Assembly: GCA_963682025.1 (NCBI GenBank)
Contig: OY821517.1
Span: 98,951,946 to 99,015,945 of the forward strand
From: Cordilura impudica
Lineage: Eukaryota; Arthropoda; Insecta; Diptera; Scathophagidae
Direction: 5' to 3'
DNA length: 64,000 bases
The position numbers and the translations under genes were made by a program. The notes beneath the pieces are model-generated. The model was not told the DNA's origin, made no database searches, and was given only the letters and a program-made list of their open reading frames with translations. Below, one piece after another: positions 57,214 to 64,000 of this stretch (positions are counted from its first letter, which is position 1; each line of letters starts with the position of its first letter).

Positions 57214-58475
57214 TCTACCTGAAACTGGACCAAATTCCCTTAAAATTTTGTGTTTTTTTGAAAACTGAAAATCGGTCAACTTTGAAGGGTTATATCTTCT
57301 AAACTAAAAATATGATGTTATTAAAGGTAGCAAATTTGGAATCTTTGAAGAATTTTCTATAGCATGAGTATATTCAAAATATTGTAAGCGCATACATTCG
57401 ATTTTTGATTTTTGCAACCTCATTTGTTCTAAGGAAGCCACTGCGTGGCGGTTTATGCAATATATGCCACATTTTCAACTCATAATTATCTTTTCTCCAA
57501 ATTTTTGTATGCAATCCTTTAACTCTTTTTTATCTTGCATACTAAATTAACTCATTAAAAATAATAGTTCATTTTCATAAAATTCAATTATATAATTATT
57601 ATAATAAAATTTTACCCATTTGTTTACACAGTAGGTCATTTATTTGTATCGTTTAACTAAATTTCCTTCTCTTTTGATTGTCGTTAAAAATATACTTAAT
57701 ACTGTTTATCAGCATGGTTATAATTTTAATGGACAGAAGTTTTATAACTATTATATATAATATATATTGAGTTCAACTTTAATGTAATAACTTTTAGCTT
57801 TGTTTGGAATTTTACTTGCCGGTTGTTAACGATCAGTAAATTTAGAAATTGTGAAAGGTTATACCGAATTTCTTTAGTTCGAAATCTACTAAATTCAATA
57901 GGCCGAGATGTGGACAACCAATTTTAAAAGTTGTATCAAACGGTTTGTACAATGGCTAACTAGTTTGGAATCAGTCGTGAACTTCCCGGAAGAGTAGGAA
58001 CGCAAAAGTACAGCTCAAATATAAAAACAGAGAGCCCAAAGGAATGCTAAAGAGCAAGATTATTTACTCCATATTTAGACGAAATAATTTCTAGTCTAAA
58101 AGATAGATTTATCTATCTGGAAAATATTATAAAATCTCTATACAACATAGTTCCCATCAACGTTATAAACTTCTCATGCAATGATTTCGAAACTTTTTAG
58201 AAAAATGATTTAAACGAGACACATCAAATTATTTTTTTAGCTGAACTATCTTTTTGATTTAGTTTTGGTAAGATAAGGAAGAAAAATCTTCTAACCCATT
58301 ACATTCCATTGGAATCTTTTTCCAAATATATTTATTTTGTTAAAAATTTTAATTGTCATTCATGTTACAACATTCCGCAGAAGCTGGTATTACCTCGTAA
58401 TACCATTGCGAGGAAAAAATTTCTTCGCTAGCATTAATATCAATACATCGGAAGGAAGTAATCTATATATATATA
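57214..58475. other. AT-rich, gene-free stretch
   Basis: No gene was recognised in 1.26 kb between the repeat and the LTR. It includes a (TA)-rich part near 57755 and ends with an alternating AT run at about 58465-58475, the insertion site of the LTR element. Confidence 0.45.
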
Positions 58476-58976
58476 AGTTAACACATTCGATATACACTCA
58501 TAATGACAGTAGCATAATTACAACAATAGCCACATACTTCCGATGCACGCTTAACACAAATAGCAACAAACACACTTTAACCCAAATTAGCTGCACACTT
58601 AATACAAATAACAACAAACACATTTTAACCCAAATTTGCTGCACACTTAATACAAATAACAACAAACACATTTCAACCCAATTTAACTGCACACCTAAGA
58701 ATTAAATACAATTCACAAATAAACTAAATTGAATATCAGGTTGCGAATTCCGCTCTAATTTAAGTGCAAATAAGCATTTACTTAAACAGTAAAATTAATT
58801 ATTTTTTTTATATATTTTTAGCCTAAGCAAAAAACTGTAACAATTTATGAAATTGATTATTTTCTATATTTTTAAGCATAAGCAAAAAACTGTAAGAAAA
58901 ATGTATAAATTTCATTGAAAGAATAAAATAAAGTTAGTTCTGTTCAAACCATAAACCTTGTTATACTTCATTTACT
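58476..58976 (+). repeat. 5' LTR
   Basis: About 500 bases, AGT...ACT ends. AATAAA at 58922 precedes the likely R/U5 boundary. U3 holds three full copies and a partial copy of a 48-base tandem unit. The LTR start is inferred from the AGT rule and the target context, because the 3' LTR is not in the window to compare. Confidence 0.6.
58545..58695 (+). repeat. 48-bp tandem repeat in LTR U3
   Basis: GCAC(G/A)CTTAA-type unit starts fall at 58545, 58593, 58641 and 58689, exactly 48 bases apart. Tandem units in U3 often act as enhancers; that is inference. Because 48 is a multiple of three, ORFs run across it on both strands. Confidence 0.85.
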
Positions 58977-58986
58977 GGCGCCCAAC
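58976..58986 (+). promoter_or_regulatory. Primer-binding site
   Basis: TGGCGCCCAAC directly after the LTR, the form used by gypsy-type elements and consistent with a tRNA-Lys primer. Confidence 0.75.
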
Positions 58987-58999
58987 AAAAATATCAAAA

Positions 59000-59300
59000 A
59001 CAAAAAGTGACACTCGGGATAATTATTCTTCAATTTTCCATTTTCCAAAAAATTATAATAAACGGAAAATTATTTACAAAAAAAAAAAAAACTTTGAGAA
59101 AATAACAAAAAGTTTAGTAAAGATTCACAAGTGAAGTTCGAGAAAAAAGATACCAAAAACTTAAAGTGAATCAAGTGACATTCAGGATAATTATTCTTCA
59201 ATTTTTCATAATAATAAACGGAAAAATTAATTACAAAAAACTTTGAGAAAAAATAACAAAAAGTTTAGTAAGATACCAAAAACTTAAAGTGAATCGAGTG
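59000..59300 (+). repeat. Direct duplication in the 5' UTR
   Basis: A block of about 140 bases (GATAATTATTCTTCAATTTT, then ATAATAAACGGAAAA, then AAACTTTGAGAAAA, then AACAAAAAGTTTAGTAA) occurs twice, near 59015-59125 and 59185-59280, just after the primer-binding site. Confidence 0.7.
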
Positions 59301-59567
59301 TCGACAAGCCGGTTTGATAAAAAATAAGCAGGAGAAATAAATCTGTTTTACATTTTAAATCGGCAGAAGTAAAAGTTCTTGGATAAAACACCAAGACGTA
59401 GCAAGGAAATAACACCAAATAAGAGCAGACTCACCCATCATCAGATACCAGTGACGGCACCCATACCCCAGTAGGACAACCAAAAAGGACCCTGTGGACC
59501 GTCCGAGCGGAATGCTGATTCTAATCATATTGTAAGTTTTATAATATTGAGAAAAAATCGCAAATTT

Positions 59568-59607
<40 letters not shown>

Positions 59608-59630
59608 TTATTGATTAAATTCAATTCAAA

Positions 59631-59840
59631 ACATTGTCGCAATCCAAGCAACAAACTTAATTGTTAAATTTTTTAAACACCGTCGTAACTTAAGCAACAA
59701 ACCTAATTGTAAAAATTTTTTAAAAATTTAAATTTAATCCAAAACATTGTCGCAATCCAAGCAACAAACTTAATGGTAAAAATTTTTTTTTTTCAAATCA
59801 AAACATTGTCGTAATCTAAACAATAAACTTAATTGTAAAA
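59631..59840 (+). repeat. Fourfold repeat in the 5' UTR (insulator-like position)
   Basis: Four copies of ACATTGTCGCAATCCAAGCA-like sequence followed by ACAAACTTAATTGTAAAAAT start near 59631, 59678, 59743 and 59803. In gypsy the same region, between the LTR and gag, carries the clustered Su(Hw) insulator sites. The sequences here differ from that motif as I know it, so only position is shared. A run of about 29 A precedes them. Confidence 0.65.
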
Positions 59841-59997
59841 ATTTTAGCGGAAAATACAAGCCTATACAAAAATTTCTAAGTGCAAATTAAATTCAAATTT
59901 CAAAAAAAATTTTTTTTTTCCAATTGTCACAAAACTAAAAATAACAAACCCTATTACCAAACACTTTACAAACACCTTTAATTAACACACTTTACAA

Positions 59998-61245
59998 TGG
60001 CGACCATTGACCAAATCAGGGAAGCTATTACCCAACTAACTGGTGCAATTAATGCACAAATAGAACAGGTAAAAGCTTTAAATAATAGGATGTGTGATGT
60101 GGGAAAAAAAAGTAAATAGTCCTATTATTAACGAGATAATACCCAATGTCCCTAAAACCATCCAGGATTTGGAGGACATTCGAAAACTTCCAGACTGCGT
60201 TAGGGATTTGCAAGTTTTTGACGGAAATCCCGTTCAATATATCTCTTGGATACATAACGTTGAGTCCATTTTGGGGGACTATAAAATAGTGAGAGACAAG
60301 CCTATTTTTAGAGCCATTTTACAGCACATCAGGCAAAAGATTAGAGGACCTGCAGACACCGCGCTTATATCATACAATATCTTTGATGAGAGTTGGGAAA
60401 AAATAAAAAACTGTTTGTCTCTGCATTACGCAGACAAAAGGGATATCCAAACACTAGAATACGAGCTAAGTGTAATGCGGCAAAAGAGCAATACTATAGA
60501 CGAATTTTACGCAAAAGTAAACCATCAGTTGTCACTTATTATTAATAAATTAAAAACAGATTGCTACTCAGGGGAGACAATTGAAGCTTTAATATCTTGT
60601 TATAGGAATAGGGCTCTAGACGATTTTATAAGAGGTATTAATGGTGATGTTTCGAAAATGCTGTCCATTCAGAAACCTAGAACCTTGCCTGAAGCGTACA
60701 CTTCATGCCTCGAGTTTCAAAATTTAAATTTTAGAAACAACTCAATTCACCCTCGTTACCCCAATAACATTACTTCACCAATGAATCATATGTCTAAAAC
60801 CGGTAACTTTAGTAAGCCCCCGGTGCCACAAAGATATTTAAATGCTAATGAAAAAGCTCGAATTTATAATACGCCTATGCAAGCATACACACAAAATATG
60901 CCACCTCCTAGACCTACCCAACCCAAACCACCAGTTCCGATGGAAGTAGACCCTTCAATACGATCTCGTCAAATAAATTATATGAACAGGCCTGAAAAAT
61001 CCCCACTACCAAGTTCTAGCAACTCTTCTAATATACCTCGGAAACAGCAGTGTATATTCACCACCGAAACCATAGGGACCCATGGACAGTACCCAGGCTA
61101 TGTGGATCATAACGTAGAACAAAGTGAATACCAACACGACGAAGAAAATTTGGAAGAAGAAGAGAACTCTGATGAGGAAAACCCCGAATTTGAACAAAGT
61201 GAACTAAATTTTATGACGGACGCCTCTCTAGCGTTCCTTACCTAG
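59998..61245 (+). CDS. Gag of the gypsy-like element
   Basis: ATG 59998 opens MATIDQIREAITQLTGAINA for 40 codons, then stops at TAG after an eight-A run (60104-60111). Removing one A would join it to the long frame, so a one-base homopolymer insertion separates the two. The long frame runs 60097-61245 from an internal ATG (MWEKKVNSP). It has PDCVRDLQVFDGNPVQYISW, typical of Errantivirus-type Gag, a proline-rich linker near residue 270, and an acidic tail (EEENSDEENPEF). No CCHC knuckle is present, as usual for this group. It forms the particle core. Either Gag starts at 60097 or this copy carries a point frameshift. The 3' end overlaps pol. Confidence 0.85.
61206..61212 (+). promoter_or_regulatory. 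Programmed -1 frameshift site A AAT TTT
   Basis: The heptamer fits X XXY YYZ and is in phase with gag (CTA AAT TTT). Slipping back one base moves reading into the pol frame, which is open from here to the window end. The gag stop is 31 bases downstream. This is the usual gag-pol arrangement in gypsy-type elements. Confidence 0.75.
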
Positions 61246-64000
61246 AACTATATTCCAAAAATGGAAAAGTTCTCAAATTTTTAGTGGATACAGGAGCTAA
61301 CAAAAATTTTGTGTCAGAAGCCAATTCATTCAATTCTAAACCTGTGAATTCAATATTCAAAATACAATCAGCTACAGGCCAAATCCAAATTACTCGTAAA
61401 GTCACGGGTAAATTTTTCAAAGATATCGGTATAGAAAAACCTTTTGTCTTCTTTGTTCTTCCTGGACTTCAATCGTTTGACGGAATAATAGGTGACGATA
61501 CCCTCAAACAGTTAGAAGCCATAATAGACAGGAAAAATAATACACTTCAAATATGTACTGGAGCCATCATTCCATTAAAATCAAAAATTTCGAGTCAGGT
61601 TAATAATATTAAAACAATCCACCATGAAGATAAAGATATAGAAATTTTGATAAATGAAAATCAAACCCTATTTGGTCCAGTATCCAATAGTGGGATTATT
61701 GAAACCAATGTCCGTGCAGAAATAAGGACATCAACAGATGAGCCCATTTACACGAAATCTTATCCCTACCCGATTCACCTTAAGTCCGAAGTAGAAAAAC
61801 AAATAAGCCAAATGCTCAAGGATGGAATCATAAGACCATCTCGGAGTCCCTACAACTCACCCCTGTGGATTGTAGCAAAAAAACCTAAGCCAAACGGCGA
61901 AGAACAGTACAGAATCGTTATAGATTTCAAACGCTTAAATGCAGTAACGATTTCTGATTCATATCCGATACCAGACATAAACAATACACTTTCTAGTTTG
62001 GGAAATAGTAAATTTTTTACAACCCTTGACCTTACTTCGGGATTCCATCAGATTAGAATGAGGGATAAGGACATTGAAAAAACGGCATTTTCCACAAACA
62101 ATGGGAAGTTTGAATTTGTAAGGCTACCTTTTGGTCTAAAAAATGCCCCTTCAATTTTTCAAAGGATGATAAATGATGTACTGCACCCATTATTGGGAAA
62201 AGCTTGCTATGTTTACATAGACGACATCATAGTATTTGGACGAAATAAAATTGAACACATCGAAAACTTGAAAAAGGTATTTGCTTTATTAGGAAACGCA
62301 AACTTAAAAGTAAACCTCGAAAAATCCAAATTCTTAAGGACCAGCGTGGAATTCCTTGGACATATGGTATCGCAAGATGGTATAAAGCCAGATCCAGGTA
62401 AAATTTCTGCAATTCAGAACATTCCAGCCCCAAAAACCCTTAAGGATTTGAAAAGCTTTTTGGGATTAGCTTCTTATTATCGACGGTTTATAAAGGATTT
62501 TGCTGCCGTAGCAAAACCCCTGACAAATCTAACACGAGGAGTAAATGCACAAATTAAGGCAAATCAGTCTAAACGCATTGCAGTGAATTTAGACGATAAA
62601 GCGTTAAAATCATTCAGGGATCTGAAGGAGTTACTAATGTCATCCGAAATTTTAGCCTACCCAAATTTTGAAAAATCCTTCACCCTCACGAGTGATGCCT
62701 CGAATTTTGCGATAGGATCTGTCCTTAGTCAAGGTGATGTCGGCAAAGATAGGCCAATTGTATACCTATCCAGATCCTTAAATAAAACAGAGGAAAATTA
62801 CTCCACTATAGAGAAAGAGATGTTGGCTATAATCTGGTCTCTTGATAAACTTCGTACTTACCTGTATGGTGCCAAAGAAGTAAAAATCCTTACGGATCAC
62901 CAGCCACTAACCTTTGCGTTAAGCAATGCAAACAATAACGCAAAACTTAAAAGGTGGAAGGCCAGGATAGAAGAATACAACTACAAGCTTATTTATACTC
63001 CAGGAAAAACGAACGTTGTGGCCGACGCGCTCTCACGTCTACCAACAGAAGTGAACACGCTCTCATCAACAGATGATTGCTCTCAACACAGCGCCGAAGA
63101 GGATGGTACACGCCTAATACACCATTGCCAATCTCCAATAAACGTGTTCAAAAACCAAATTATCTTTATGTCAGGATTAAAATCAAATTATTTCGAAATT
63201 CCTCATACCAACTTCCAACGACATTATGTGAGACTTGAGAACCTTAGCGAAAACAAGTTAATTCAAGCCCTTAAGGACAAATTAAACCCTAATATAATCA
63301 ACGGAATTAAAATCCCAGAAAAAAAGCTTATGTTATTACAAAAAGTTTACGCGGACCACTTTTCCAAATTCAAAATAAGAATTACACAAAGAATGGTAGA
63401 AGACATAACTGATACAGAAAAACAATTTTTCATTATTCAAAACGAACATAAACGGGCCCACAGGAATTTCGCAGAAAACAAAGAGCAAATTTTGGAAAAA
63501 TTCTACTTTCCAAAAATGACAAAACTAATTAAAGACTATACAAAGTCATGCGAAGTCTGCAGTACCAATAAGAATGACAGACACCCACCAAATCCGGAAT
63601 TACAACCAACGCCAATTCCGTCATACCCAACAGAGATTTTACATATCGACATAATGGAAATCAAAGGCGAAAAATTTATAACCTGCGTCGATAAATTCTC
63701 AAAATTCGTAAAATTTTTTCACATTAAGAATAAATCTGTCTTACACATAAGAGACAAAATAATAAAATTACTTCACTTTTTCTCCGCTCCCAAAACACTC
63801 GTGATGGACAACGAAAGTAGCTTCATCAGCCCCATTGTGCTGAATTACGTAGAAGGATTAGGAATCAAGACCTATTTTGCACCTCCTCAAAGGAGCGAAG
63901 TAAACGGTACAATTGAAAGGGTCTACTCAACAATTATTGAAATGCTGAGATGCATTCGAGAAGAGTACCCTGATTTTTCAATTAAGGAACTAATCAATAT
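61212..64000 (+). CDS. Pol of the gypsy-like element (protease, RT, RNase H, integrase), runs off window
   Basis: One frame is open for 929 codons to the end of the window, with no stop. Protease is FLVDTGANKNF at about 61278-61310. RT has NGEEQYRIVIDFKRLNAVT, TTLDLTSGFHQI, and the catalytic YVYIDDIIVFG at about 62209-62240. RNase H includes TLTSDASNFAIG, STIEKEMLAI, LTDHQPLTF and VVADALSRLP. Integrase has the zinc motif HKRAH...CEVC (63450-63560), the first catalytic Asp in LHIDIME, the second in VMDNESSF, and Glu in GTIERV. All catalytic residues visible in the window are present, so pol appears functional. It would be made as a Gag-Pol fusion through the site at 61206. The integrase C-terminus and any env are outside the window. 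Confidence 0.93.

Larger units (their letters stand above)
58476..64000 (+). mobile_element. gypsy/Errantivirus-like LTR retroelement, left part
   Basis: The LTR starts AGTTAAC after an ATATATAT run, a typical alternating target for this group, and ends at about 58976 in TTTACT. A primer-binding site, a long 5' UTR with repeats, gag, a -1 overlap and pol follow. The window ends inside integrase, so any env and the 3' LTR lie beyond it. Pol is uninterrupted. Confidence 0.85.

Noticed and set aside
58337..58705. 122-codon ORF with repeated NTNSNKHTLTQI-like units
   Set aside because: It is the 48-base LTR tandem repeat read in frame, not a protein gene.

Overview
This window looks like a repeat-dense, strongly AT-rich stretch of a higher fly genome, probably a calyptrate fly. 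The evidence is an intron-containing digestive-type lipase of the family expanded in Brachycera, jockey-type LINEs, a gypsy/Errantivirus-type LTR element, Helitrons, mariner/Tc1 relatives, and short non-autonomous repeats with (GACG)n tracts that resemble dipteran mini-me/DINE elements. No bacterial-type gene, tRNA or rRNA was recognised.

Only one host gene appears intact: a secreted lipase on the minus strand (23733-25948, three exons, catalytic triad present, TATA box and poly(A) signal visible). A decayed paralogue lies at 11767-12925. A 46-codon coding-like patch of unknown origin sits at 49307-49446.

Layout: 1-5131 holds an inverted-repeat relic, a Helitron relative, two mini-me-like copies, a 39-bp minisatellite and a TIR MITE. 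5132-7464 is a Tc1 element split by a third mini-me-like copy. 9380-11070 is a degenerate repeat field. 11767-12925 is the lipase pseudogene. 13821-15107 is a mariner (DD41D spacing). 15238-16648 is an unusual element with long inverted-repeat arms enclosing a spliced ORF. 17149-20611 is a 4-bp-TSD transposon (Chapaev-like, inferred) containing a small Helitron. 20779-21147 is a TTA-flanked MITE. 23733-25948 is the lipase gene. 26110-27805 is a Helitron. 28655-30690 and 33435-34530 are jockey-type relics. 34895-41072 is a TIR element containing two head-to-tail Helitrons, one keeping a helicase C-terminus. 40790-42403 and 50050-51894 are a segmental duplication. About 42121-48263 is a decayed Ty3/gypsy element (CsRn1-like) carrying four nested insertions. 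52312-56616 is a full-length jockey-type LINE with an 11-bp target duplication. 58476 to the window end is the left part of a gypsy/Errantivirus-like element whose pol is fully open.

The genes do not form a pathway. The structure is a nest of insertions whose order can be read: the LINE at 52312 is younger than the repeat it splits, the Helitrons at 35122-40602 are younger than their host element, and the gypsy-like element at the right edge looks youngest because its pol has no disruption. All family assignments rest on motif recognition by eye, with no database search.
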